Source of the DNA: Plasmodium coatneyi
Lineage: Eukaryota; Apicomplexa; Aconoidasida; Haemosporida; Plasmodiidae
Assembly (NCBI RefSeq): GCF_001680005.1
Contig: NC_033562.1
Location: 1,736,001-1,800,000, forward strand
Direction: 5' to 3'
Length of the DNA: 64,000 bases
Shown: positions 12,520 to 23,885 of the stretch, piece after piece
Layout: every line of letters starts with the position of its first letter
Numbering within the stretch: position 1 is the first letter of the stretch
Made by a program: the position numbers and the translations under genes
Notes under the pieces: model-generated
Told to the model about the DNA's origin: nothing
Seen by the model: the letters and a program-made list of their open reading frames with translations, nothing else
The model's database searches: none

Positions 12520-14132
12520 ATGGCACCAGACCAGACAAAAAAAGGAGCACGAACGGTTATTATTTCTTTCTTTTTTTTAATATGAATAAATAAATATCCG
12601 TACACACATATTTGTATACATCATGCATCATCCATCTCATGTAGATGAGAGAATACACATGGAATGTGCATATATACATATCTACATATGTATGTATATA
12701 TATATATATATATTCTGTTCATTTGAACCTATAGGCTGACCTCCTGGAAAAGTTACCTTCACAGGAACAATTTTATGATAAATTCGAGAGGGGGAGCACA
12801 GACAGTTGTGAAGACACATGTACGCAAAGTATAAAGGATGTTTTAGATTTTTGCCCTAGTGAAGGGAGCTGTAAGAGTAAAATTAAAAGCGCCTGCTGTA
12901 CCGCATCTGCAATGAAAGCAGGGGATCCAACGAATAATGAACGTTATAATTTTCTCTATTTTTGGATTGGGGATATATTGTGGAAAGCTAATCCAGATGA
13001 TAATATATTCACGGGCCCCATGATTTTACTTTGCTCAAATATGAAGAGTAAGTGTAAAGTTCAAGGGCATGAGGTCCATTGTGGAAGTGTTAATGGAAAA
13101 AGTTTCAATGAGAGAAAAACAGTATATGACTACTACAACGACTATCAAACTCTCAGGGACCATTTGTCTAATAATGGAAAAGATTGTGACAGTGATTATA
13201 ATGCCCATGTGGAAAAAATTAAATCAGCGTGCAAAGCTATAAATACAAGTTGTACTACTGGAAGCACTCAGGCAGACCCATATTGTAAATGGTTCAGAGG
13301 GCAAAATGATAACCATAGTGGAGACGGAAATTATTGTGATCCGGACAAACTATCAGAATTAACATGCCCTCCATTACCTACCCTTGGAAACACCACCACG
13401 GCCGCCATTTCGTCTATATTATCTATAGCAGGACTTGGTGCTGCCGCTACTTTCTTTTCATATAAGGTACTAGTTGCAGTAACAACTGAGAAAAATGTGT
13501 TGTGTGTATGTGTGTGTGTGGACAAAATAGAATGAATATATATACCACTTTTATCTATAAACAGACAAATATATATAGAATAGATTGTACGTTCTGCATT
13601 ATATATGTATATATACTACTATATATATATATATATATACATCATATATATGTATATGTGGACATATATATATATGTATGCGTGTATATGGAATACATAT
13701 TCTACGCCCCCCCTCCCCTTTCCTGCTTTTTCTTTCCCTTCCTTTCCATTCCTTCCACCCCTAACACCCCACCTCGTATTTTTTCAGTATAATCTTCTAC
13801 CTCCCTGGATCCACAACCAATTTGGAGGGGGAAGGAGCACCTCCGGTAGAAGCAGTAATAGAATAAACAGAAGAAAAAGAACATCAGGTACAAGGAACTG
13901 GGACACATTCACGGAAAACAATTCCACAACAAATTCCACAATCGACTCCGCAACGGACGTCTCAACTGTAGCTTCCACAATAGCAGATTCCGTAGATGAA
14001 TCTACTGTATATAGTGGTAGGCAACCAACATCCAGAGGAAGGGCAAATAATAGAAAAGAAGAACATCAGCGACAAAGGCAACAACATCCACAACTAAGGC
14101 AAAGGAAGAATATGCATTATCATAGTATGTAG
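12520..14132 (+). CDS. kir: KIR variant antigen
   Basis: Exons 12520..12555, 12735..13466, 13788..14132; phase 0; 370 residues. Exon 1 codes MAPDQTKKGART. Exon 2 (13-256) shows KLPSQEQFYDKF, a Cys-rich first quarter (four Cys pairs), NFLYFWIGDIL, FNERKTVYDYYNDYQTL, DPYCKWF, and a Gly/Ala-rich membrane span (about 236-256) ending FFSYK. The tail (257-370) begins YNLLPPWIHNQF, followed by a Gly/Ser loop, RINRRKRTSG, a long Ser/Thr/Asp stretch with repeated TIDSATDVSTV-like units, and ends NMHYHSM, a variant of NISYGRM. Intron 2 has a TATA microsatellite and a C/T-rich tract before the acceptor. Confidence 0.93.
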
Positions 14133-14196
14133 CATGTTAAGTGAATGTGGTCTTCCTCCCCACACACACCCTTCCTCCATCTTTAGAGGGGAGGGA

Positions 14197-14228
<32 letters not shown>

Positions 14229-15087
14229 CCGAACTGCATAAATTTATACAGTGTAGAAAAGAAGCAAAATGACACACATTTTTTTTTTTTCTTCTTTGAT
14301 TTTTCCTTTCCCAATCATATATATATATATATTTCTTATAATGTAAATGCCTTATTTACACTTACTGCCGCCCCCCCTCCCCCTATGAATATTAAAAAAA
14401 TATATATACATATACACAACAACGTTGTGGAACTATGTGCACATTTCCTTAATTCTCGACTTCTTTCCTTCTTATTCCTTCTACATTTATTGGATTTGCG
14501 AATATATATTAGAGTACGTGAACGTAGGGGTAATGATGATAATGATATATATATATATGTACCAATTAATAGATGCTAACATGATACCTACGAAAAGAGA
14601 AACTCCAAATATTTTTGCAAATCTTTCATTGATTCAACATTTTGAATTTTTGACCCTTTCTGAATCCTTCATTCTTTCCTTCTTATTCCTTACTTATACC
14701 CTTGCTTTCCTTCATTCCCTCTTTCCTTCTTATTCCTTCTGATCACCCCTGTAAAAAAAAATTACTCTAATCTATATGAATTCCTTGAACTGTATATAAA
14801 GTATATACCAGAAAGAAAAAAAAAAGAAGAGAAGGAAGAATTCACCTGGATTTTTTAAACAACAAATTTGAATCTGTTCAACTTCTTCAACAAATTAAAA
14901 CCGAAATAAAGTAAGAGTATGCTATTTTTTTTCGTGCATAATCATAAAGGAGGCGTAATTTGCATATTTCCCTTTCCTGAATGTAAGGTTGAACGACAGT
15001 TCTGCAATGAATTTATTTTTAAAAGGGGAACAGAAGAAATATATATCCACACAAAAATATACACAAACATAGACACATATAACAACA
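14133..15087. other. Intergenic stretch
   Basis: A 27-base (AT)n tract at about 14201-14227, T runs, and TTCCTTCTTATTCCTTC words at 14463-14480 and 14672-14740. No convincing gene. Confidence 0.55.
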
Positions 15088-16635
15088 ATGGGAAACGATG
15101 TAATAAAAATGCATTCTTTCCATTCAAAATGCATATATATACATACATATACATATTCATACATACATATATATATATGTATATATATGTTGGTATATAT
15201 ATATGCATGTGTACATATATTCCCACTTATAGGGTTATGAATTGAGTCAACTACCATCCCAAGCAGCGTATATAACATTTGACGATGCCGCAAATAATTG
15301 CACCCTCTATGGAATTTCAGAAGGGGATGCAGCTTCCCAACTGAAAATCGCACTAACTGATCACCCAAAAGTTAAAAACGAAGCAGAAAAAATATTAAAA
15401 GCTTACTGTTATGCATCTACGAAGGGGGGGAGAGGAAGGTTTTCATCCTTCCATACAACTTGTACCTTCTTTTATTATTGGTTAGGGGAATTAGTATGGA
15501 GTAAGGGGGGAAAAAATAGGCAAAATGTAACGGATTCTGATACATTTCAAAACGTTATGACAAAAATTTATGACGAATTGAAGCAAATTAAGCCTTCGTC
15601 TGGTGAAAGAAGGGGATGGGGAAGTGGTGGGGGTGAGGGTGGATGTGACAACATCCACCCGAACAAAACAATTCAAAGTAACCTCCTCTTCAAGAATGCA
15701 AAAATATTATCTGACTACTCTTTGGATTATGGACTTATAACGAAGAATTTTTCAGGGGATGGTAAAAGTACATATTGTCCAGCATATGAACATTACCTAA
15801 AATCAGCTACTACAGCTTATAAGGACTTCTGCGAAGGGGACAGTGAAGGGGTGAGTGAAACTGGCACTTTGCGAGGTTCAGTTTGTGGGACATTTATAAG
15901 GGAGAGAAAGGCTGGTGGTGACGAAAAACATGACCCAGAAAAGTTAAAGGAACTGCACTGTAAAGCAATACTTGATAAAGGACCTGAAAAACTAGAAAAT
16001 AGAGTTACTGCGGATGTTCAAGTACAGACAATAATGTCGCAGGAGGAACTACAAGCAAGAAGCACGCGTGGAGCAGATTCTCCTCACACAGTGGGCACCA
16101 CCCCAATTATATTCTCCATGCTTGGAATAGGGGGAATTTCATTAGTCACATTCTTTTTGTATAAAGTAAGTACAATCACTATAATTACTGTTACAATTAT
16201 AATTGTTCATTATAATTATAATGGACAATTGTAATTATCACATTGCACACTTAAGAGTACACAAAAATACACATAAACAAGACTGTACACTATACATATA
16301 TATAACACAAATTACCACCCCCTTCCTTCCCGTTCAAATTTTAGTATACGTCCTTATTTTCTGGATTACGTAACACTTTTGCAGGAGGAGGGGGAGGAAG
16401 CAGCAACAACAGAAACAGTATCAGTAATAGGAACAGAAAAAAAAGATCCACTAGGGAAAAATTCAGCACCTTTACGAGGGACGATTCTACACTAAGTTCA
16501 ACATTAGACTCAGCAACAACAGATTATTCCACATCAAATTTAACTGAAAGTAGAAGAGCAGACAGCTTAACTGAATATTCCATCCCATACACCACCACCA
16601 CTACTACTGCAAGAAGAACACAATCATCTAGATGA
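15088..16635 (+). CDS. kir: KIR variant antigen with EYSIPY-type tail
   Basis: Exons 15088..15099, 15233..16165, 16345..16635; phase 0; 411 residues. Exon 1 codes just MGND, the shortest seen and the least certain. Exon 2 (5-315) has QLPSQAAYITF, CTFFYYWLGELV, a Gly-rich insert with GWGSGGGEGGC, FKNAKILSDYSLDYGLI, GSVCGTFI in place of DPYCxxF, and a membrane span (about 294-315) ending FFLYK. The tail (316-411) starts YTSLFSGLRNTF, has a Gly/Ser/Asn loop, NRNRKKRSTR, and ends not in NISYGRM but in EYSIPY followed by a Thr run and RRTQSSR. The stop codon lies inside the palindrome TCATCTAGATGA. Confidence 0.88.
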
Positions 16636-16750
16636 TCAACCATCATCGTCCAGATGATCATTCATCTATGTAGATGTTGTGTTCATCGTCTAGATGATGT
16701 TGTTCATTCATCTGAGAAGAAGATGTTGTTGTTCATTCATCTAGATGATG
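16624..16750. repeat. CATCTAGATGATG palindromic repeats
   Basis: The 12-base palindrome TCATCTAGATGA occurs at 16624-16635 (covering the kir stop) and 16737-16748, with diverged copies (CATCGTCCAGATGATC, CATCGTCTAGATGATG) between them. Confidence 0.75.
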
Positions 16751-17709
16751 AAAGAAGGAAAAAAAAAGAAAGAAAAGGAAGGAAAGGAAGAAAGGGAATT
16801 CATATTTCCCTTAGGGAGGGAAGATGGATGGGAGTTGTCCATGGAATTTGACCCCACTCCCATCCCTTCCTTCTTTTTTTCTCCCACTTACACAAATTCT
16901 CTGTGTATAACGAACTCCTTCCTTATATCATTATGTATAATATTATTGCAACACACACATAATTGTTTTACGTATGAAAAAAAAAAAAAAATAATTTCAA
17001 TTATTTTAGTCATAGTGTAATAAATGTAAAATGACCACATAATATAAGTTAATCTCCCTTTAATTATTGAACTTTTTAATTTTTTTAATTTAAAAACTTT
17101 TTTAATTTTATACATATATATATATTCCTTTTTTACACATTTTAATTGGGTCAAAAAAGCACACCCCATTTAAAAGGGTGATGTATATGCGCACGCAACA
17201 GTGGTAGGAACTGCGCACATTCTCCCTCCTCTTCATTTATTATTTATAACAATAAATACATGAATACATGAAATCATAAACTCCCTGAACCCTCCTCCTA
17301 AACCAGAAAATCCGAAAATGGACACAATCATAATATTTCTACCTACCAAAAAATACATGTGCTAAATCGCAAAACAACAAACCCTAAACCATGAACCCTA
17401 AACTCTAAACCGTAGAACGTGAAACCTATAAAAAAATAAAAAAAAAACCCTCAAACCCTAAACCCTAAACACTGAACCCTAAATCATAAGCAGTAAAAAA
17501 ATAGAAAAAACATATATGTGCATGTTCACTGAATAGAGTTTTTTATTTTGTAAGGAAATATTTTTTCCCTCATCTGTGCTCATTTACATATTATACACAT
17601 AAAAACTAGAAAAAGTTGAACTTCACTAAAATATTTCTTGTATACAATTGCTTATATTGCAATAAAAATATTGTTATTCATAAATAATGCAATATTCCGC
17701 TGCACCAAA
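16751..17709. other. Spacer with degenerate telomere-like repeats
   Basis: A GAAAAGGAAGG tract (16750-16800), then AT-rich DNA. At 17380-17490 there are degenerate AAACCCTAAACCATGAACCC units, the C-rich strand of the Plasmodium telomere repeat. No gene seen. Confidence 0.65.
17380..17490. repeat. Degenerate internal telomere-like repeat
   Basis: About ten imperfect heptamers of the TAAACCC/TGAACCC kind, interrupted by an A-rich insert near 17430-17447. Genes on both sides show it is internal, not a chromosome end. Confidence 0.75.
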
Positions 17710-19106
17710 ATGCCCTGCACTAGAGGAAAGAGTATGGTAATTATACACACACATCACCACCACCACTAGTATAGAAAAATATAAAACACATCTATTAAAA
17801 GTAGTCATGATGTGTGTATTCCTATAACATGAACGGTGTGAAGGGTATTTTTATAACAGGAACTCTTTATATATTTATGTAATTATTGCCACCTCTCTCT
17901 TTTTTTTTTTTTTTCAGTATTCATTTTGTGCAAGTTCTGCCTACTATAAAGATTCAATTTTAGATGGTGCCAAAAAGGAGAAGGCGAAACTTATAAATGG
18001 AGTAAATTGCGATGCATTAAGTACAAGTGCTATGACGTTCAAGAATGGTTCACTTTCCAAAGAAATATGTGAAGATTTTACAGCAATTTATAAACACCTT
18101 AAGGAGCAGAATGAGAAGGTACTTTCCCCAGGTAAGGGAAAATTTTTACCTGGCGAGTGTGAATTTTTAAATTATTGGCTAAATAAGAAATTGTGGGAAA
18201 GTGTTAACAATGCTGATCAAATAGATGTAAGCGATTTTTTTAACAAAATAAGGAACAATAATAATGGAACCTTTAAGGACAGTCCTGATTTGGGGAACTA
18301 CACGGTTAATATAAAACCGGAAATTTTGCAAAATATGGACCTATTATATGATCTATATTACCATGAGGCAATAATTTCATCTCTGCTATCATATGAAGAT
18401 GGCACAGCACATGGTGGACAACCATGTTCATTTTACACAGAAAAGTGTCATAATGATTATAAAAGCGCAATGAGCAAGTGTAACAGCACCGGTGATGTCT
18501 TTTATCAAGAATTAAAGGAATTCAAAAATAAATACAGTAGGGATATTAAACTAATGGAAGATAAGTCTACTTGTAAAGGGAGTGCCTTTTCCCATTTATT
18601 TGATTATGACCCTATCTTCGAAAAAGAAGAAAAGCAAAGAAACGAAGAAAAAAGACTAACGCTAATTAAAGGTTCCCTTACCACCACCTTCATATTGGTA
18701 TTCGTCCTCATCCCATTAGCATATAAGGTAAAAAGAACAACAACAAAAAAAAAATGAATTAAAGAAGGTGAATTTTTACTAATAGATGATTACATTGATT
18801 ATACATTCATTAGTATTCATTCTACATGAATTTATGCTAATTATATACATATATGTATATACTCCCCCCCCTTTTTCTTTTTTTTTTTGTTAGTTTACCC
18901 CTCTTCGTTCCTTTCTACATGAAAAAATATGGAAGAAAGGAAATAAAAGACGTGGAAGCGAAGGAAGGAATAACAAATGGAACAGTGCAAAACAAAATAA
19001 GGACAGGGAAGATGTGCTATCATCCTCTATAGATACTAGCAGCAGCAGTATTATTTCTACTAATGACGAATATAGTGTAAGTTATTATTCTACAGCGAAC
19101 GGATAA
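17710..19106 (+). CDS. PIR-family protein, vir-like, unlike the neighbouring KIRs
   Basis: Exons 17710..17736, 17918..18727, 18894..19106; phase 0; 349 residues. Exon 1 reads MPCTRGKSM. Exon 2 (10-279) has a PIR-like core (YSFCASSAYYKDS, FLPGECEFLNYWLNKKLW, LDLLYD-like NMDLLYDLYYHEA, CHNDYKSAMSKC) and a charged EKEEKQRNEEKR stretch before a membrane span (about 257-279) ending AYK. Exon 3 begins FTPLRSFLHEKIW, the FTPLG-type start typical of vir-type PIR cytoplasmic tails, and ends SYYSTANG. It lacks the KIR words LPSxxxY, YFWIGD and RKTxYDY and the NISYGRM end. It shares gene plan with KIR, fitting one superfamily. Exon 1 is the least certain part. Confidence 0.85.
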
Positions 19107-20519
19107 ATCATTCATATTTGTTTTTTGTGTTTAAGTGTGCCCCACCCTCTTCCACTCCCACCCCCTCCTCACATCTTTTTAAAAAAAGTAACATAGAATG
19201 GAGCGAAGAATATTATAATTATGTGTTGTGTGTGTGTACACACAAATAGGAAAGACTTGGAAGGAAGTTTGTTAGGGGTGAACACATTACATAGGATGTG
19301 GTACATCTATAATAGAAGTGAATGAAGTACATTGTTACATTTAGGACATATATATATTTTTTTTTTTGGAGGGTTGTTGTTGTTTCATTTTTAATGTGAT
19401 CTTTCCGTTGCAGAACGTCGTATGTGCGTATGGAGATTGGAATATATATGCGCACACACGTATATGTAGGTGTGTGCACAATGTATATGTATATAGCATT
19501 TCTATATATATATAGTTATATATACGTATATACATATATATATATGTATGAAGTACATACACATATGTGTATATATACACAGTTCTATATGAATATATGC
19601 CAGTTATGGGGTGGGGGTGGGCAGGCACATACATATACACGAAGCCGAGTAAGTGTGTAAAACAGCACCACAACATAAATTCTAAATAAATGCTGGTTCA
19701 TATTCGACATTTTCCGTCCTCCATCCTTTTGAATATGTATGTAATATACAGTAGTTACGAACAAATAAATGCATACTAAGGAAAGAAAATGTGAAATGTT
19801 CAATTACAAAGTAATGTATCAGGGGAAAGAACTATATAATTTAATTAGGGAGTAGGTATACATAATGTTAACCTTTGGGATAGGGAAGTGGCGAAACTTT
19901 AATTTTGTAACCATATAATATAAATAAAAGAGAATGATAATGGAATATAGCTCAAATAATATAATATAGGCATCACATATAAAAGGTTACAAATATACCC
20001 TACTCTTTTTATATATAAAAAAATATATATGTGTAGATGAATAAATAGCAGTTTTAACATAAAATTCACATTACATATATACATCTTAATATGATTTGGG
20101 ATGCGTGCACATATATGTATAAGGGATAATGTATTATCCTATTCCTTAGGGAAAGAAAAGAAAAGGAATTAAATAATGTACTCATTTCCTCAATAAAAAA
20201 AAAAAAGAAAGTTCTTTAAAAAGGTAGTAGGAAGGAAATAGTGAAAAGTAGTGAGGACAAAAATTTTTTTTTTGATATACATATACTTCATATATACATA
20301 TATATATATACAAGTATAATTGAAAAAGGAAAAGGGGAGAAAGTGCAAAATGTAATATGCCTAATAATGAAAAAAGGGGAAATTTCCTTTTATCAATCCT
20401 TATATATATATAAATGAAGGAGTAATCTTAACATATATATATACACATGTATATATGTATGTGTATGTATGTATACATATATATATATATTGTACAAAGA
20501 AGAAGTATACTATTGAAAA
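19107..20519. other. Intergenic stretch upstream of the two-domain kir
   Basis: AT-rich, with TATATG microsatellites at 19440-19590 and 20280-20310. CTCAAATAAT is present at 19951. No gene seen. Confidence 0.6.
19951..19960 (+). promoter_or_regulatory. CTCAAATAAT element upstream of kir
   Basis: Copy of the word also found at 3231, 36531 and 55937; here 569 bases before the start codon at 20520 and followed by ATAATATAGG. Regulatory role is inferred. Confidence 0.35.
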
Positions 20520-23146
20520 ATGGCACCAGAACAGGTTACATTACCTTCACAAAAAATATACGATGCGTTCGATGGAAGGGGAGGAAGGAGTTGTACGCTC
20601 CGGAGTGGGCAGGGTAGCAGGCCGCAAGTGCAGAGGGATGTAAAATTGGTGTTGGAATCTTTTTGCCATATTAGGGATACAACCTTACACAATAAAGTTG
20701 TAGATAACTACTGTTATGCATGTAATGGAACAACGGAGGACATTTTGTCCGATGTTGACCGCTGTAACTTCCTATATTATTGGATAGGTGATAAAATAAA
20801 AGGAAGACCGAATCAGAATTATGAATTTCAGAATGCCATGACAGCAATTTATAATGCTTTCCCCAGTTCAAATTCTATGGGAGAGTGCAAAAATTTGTAC
20901 CCTAATATTAGTGATTATCATTTTGGACTGAATAAAAAACTCTTTGACAACTACTATAACGTTGGTTTTTCGAAGAGAAGGGCAGGGGGTGGTGAAAATT
21001 CCTATAGTCCAGACTGTTCGAATTACTTACAAGCAGCGCAATCTGCATGGAACGAAATAAATAGCACTTGCAGTAATGGTGCTAATGCTGCATGGTGCAA
21101 CAAAATTAAGGAGGAATATAGTAAATACTTCACAGTAGGTGAACATCAACTAAGGTGCCCCTTACAACCCGTAACACGACTAGGAGGGACGTTGCAACAC
21201 CAACCGGTATAATAATAAATAATAGCAATAATAAATAATGATAAAACACCACCACCTACATATATACATACATGTATATACACATATGTAAGTACATATG
21301 TTCTCCCTTTCCCCTTTATTACATTTATAGGAAACGTGCATGACTAAATTGCCCTCTCACAAAATGCATAAAGAACTGAGCGATGCCATTAGGAACTCTA
21401 ATTGTGGGACGGACACAGAAACAGTAATAAGTGCGCTGCAACCTATATTGACCACATATGGGCACGCAGCCAGCTACGAAGAATTAGCTGTAAAAGCCTA
21501 CTTCCTTGCCTCTTCGAAGAAGGAAAAGGACAAGGCATCATCGGAGGACAAGTATTGTACTTCTTTATATTATTGGTTAGGGGACCAGTTGTTCAGCACT
21601 ATGACCAACCAGCGTGCCCAATTTTCCACCGCTATGAAAGAAGTGTACGAGCAACTGACAAAACTGAATGCACCAGGTGTTAGTGACCCATGTACTAATT
21701 TATATGAGAAGGACAACATTGACCTAAACATTTTTGGTCATATGAGAACCTTATATGAATATACGCAGGACTATAACACTATAAATACAACTGCAATTGC
21801 AACTGCAACTACACAAGTTGATTGCAAAGGGGGACCTAAAACTGAAAAATGTACCTGTAAGAAGGATTACATCAGCTACCTGAACGGAGTTGTTACTGCA
21901 TATAGTGAAATGCAATCACACTGCTCAGGCGAAAGTGGTAATTCTGGTTCAGCATGGTGTACTGAATTTGAAAAAATGTTCAAAGAGAACGGTGACAGTC
22001 ACCCTATTCCGGAACCATCAGAACTGTTATCTCAGTTACAACCTCAACAAGAAGCTCCCCCTGCAGAAGGAACATCCGGAGCCACCACTGGTGTAGTAGG
22101 TAAGTGTACTCCGACAGGGGAGAGGGAATTAAAGGGAAGACAACATTCCTTCCTAAGAAGAGGAAGGAAAGGAACAACTTTCCAGGGGAACAACCTTCCC
22201 TAAAGAAGGAAAGAAAGAAATGGGAACAACAATACCTTCCCAAGGGAACAACCTTCCTTAGGAAGGACGGAGGAAGAAACAACATCCTTCCTAATGAGGA
22301 GGAAGGGAAGGAACAACCTTCCTTTGAAGGACAAAGGAAAGGGAAGGACAACCTTCCTGAATGGAAGGAAAGGAAAGGAACAATACCTTCCTTCTTTTGG
22401 AAAGGAACAAACAGCTCCCCTCTCCCCACCTAAAGAAGGGGGGGGGGAAGGGAGGAAAGAGTACAACTTTCCTAAAGGGAAAGGAAAGGAAGAAAGAAAA
22501 AAAAGGAGGAAGGGGAGTACGCTAATATTATTCCTTTTCTTTATTTATTTTACAGCTGCAGCAGAAGGAGCAAATGGTTCTGGTGCCATTGCACCTGCTG
22601 TGTCTGCTGCTGCTGGACTTGCTGCAGTAGGACTTCCTGCATTAGCTCTTTTTTTATATAAGGTAAAAATTACAAATGTACACACTTAAAAGTATATAAA
22701 TAATAATAAAATATTCATTGCTACTATATTTTTTTTTTTCTTTTTTGGTTTGTTTGTTTGTGCGTGTATGTTCTCTATTAAACAAAAAGTGTATGTATAC
22801 ACACGTCCACACACACACATACATATTAATTGAACTGTGCGCTGTATATATATATATGTGGAATACATACATATATTTTACACCCCTCACGTCCTTTCTT
22901 TCACTTCCTTTCCTTTTTTTATTTTTTTAGTATAACCTTCTACCCTTCTGGTTTGGTAGCCGTTTTGGAAAAAACAGCGGTGCAAGAATAAATAGAAGAA
23001 AAAAGAGGTCCACCATCAGGAATGACTTCAACAAATTAACAACAGCAGATACTTCTTCTACGGACATGTCTACAATATATTCAACAGAGGCTTCTAAAAT
23101 AGACGACGAATCCATGATAGAATATTCTATCCCCTATATTAGATGA
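20520..23146 (+). CDS. kir: KIR-type antigen with two extracellular domains
   Basis: Exons 20520..21206, 21331..22099, 22556..22662, 22931..23146; 592 residues. The usual micro-exon is fused to the first large exon: MAPEQ runs straight into VTLPSQKIYDAF. Domain 1 (1-229) has CNFLYYWIGDKI, an LNKKLFDNYYN block and AAWCNKI, and has no membrane segment. Domain 2 (from 230) has KLPSHKMHKEL, CTSLYYWLGDQL, FGHMRTLYEYTQDYNTI and SAWCTEF. An extra phase-1 intron (22100-22555), filled with GGAACAACCTTCC repeats, splits the stalk from the membrane exon (to residue 521, ending ALFLYK). The tail (522-592) is basic (RRKKRSTIR) and ends EYSIPYIR. Both domains look intact. Phases agree at all junctions. Confidence 0.85.
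22125..22520. repeat. GGAACAACCTTCCTAAGGAAGG repeats filling an intron
   Basis: About 400 bases of irregular units combining GGAACAACCTTCC and GGAAGGAAAGGAACA. CCTTCC and GGAAGG alternate, giving many short inverted repeats. The block lies wholly within the third intron of the two-domain kir. It resembles the CCTTAGGAAC words of the SICAvar tail repeats at 43-44 kb and 59 kb. Confidence 0.85.
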
Positions 23147-23885
23147 GTTCTTCTTCTCTTTATAAGGAGAAAGTAAAGAAAGAGAAAAAAAAGAGAATTC
23201 CACACCCTCACAACATTCCATTCCCTTCCATCCTCCCTAACATGCCAGCACATGCAAAAAAATCCGACCCCAATTTTTTTTTTTTTTTTTTTTTTTTTGC
23301 AAACTGATTTATATTCACCACTGTTGTATCTGAACACTTATAAAAGAAGAACAACTACTACAACAGCAACAATACACAAAAAAATACAAAAAAAATACAA
23401 AAAAAAAAATTTTTTTTATTGATCGCATGCACAGTTTTAAACTCTAAATGTGTAGGTAAGTTGCTCCTATTACACCGTTAGAAGGAAAGTGCGTTGTTGA
23501 AAATTGCGCAATATTCTCCTTGAGAGAATTGACCAATTTTGAATATTATTTTTTTTTAAATAATGTAATATTCAATGTCATATTTAATAAAAAAAAAAAT
23601 ATATGTGTGTCATTTGTTAATTTTGCATGATGACATCATCTCTATTAATTATTATGCATTTTTAATTTTTCATTTTATTTAAAGTACCTTCACACACATA
23701 GAAATAAAAAGAAGTAAATCAAATGCCGCGCACGCAAACAACTTCAGAAAAGACTTAAATTAATCATTTCACAATGGACCTAAGTTAAAACATTTTCCAC
23801 ATTAAAAAAGAAAAAAATTTTCACTTTAAACACCTTTTTTTTTACATTAAAAAAGAAAAAAATAAAATAAATAAATAAAATAAAA
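23147..23885. other. Intergenic stretch
   Basis: Contains a T run at 23274-23298, AAAAATAC repeats at 23378-23405, and AT-rich DNA before the next gene. No gene seen. Confidence 0.55.

Noticed and set aside
14922..15368. Minus-strand 148-codon frame
   Set aside because: Overlaps kir exon 2 on the other strand and a TATA tract; shadow of the real gene.
22004..22466. Minus-strand frames of 88-141 codons across the kir repeat intron
   Set aside because: Antisense to a repeat and partly to kir exon 2; peptide is low-complexity Phe/Leu/Pro.
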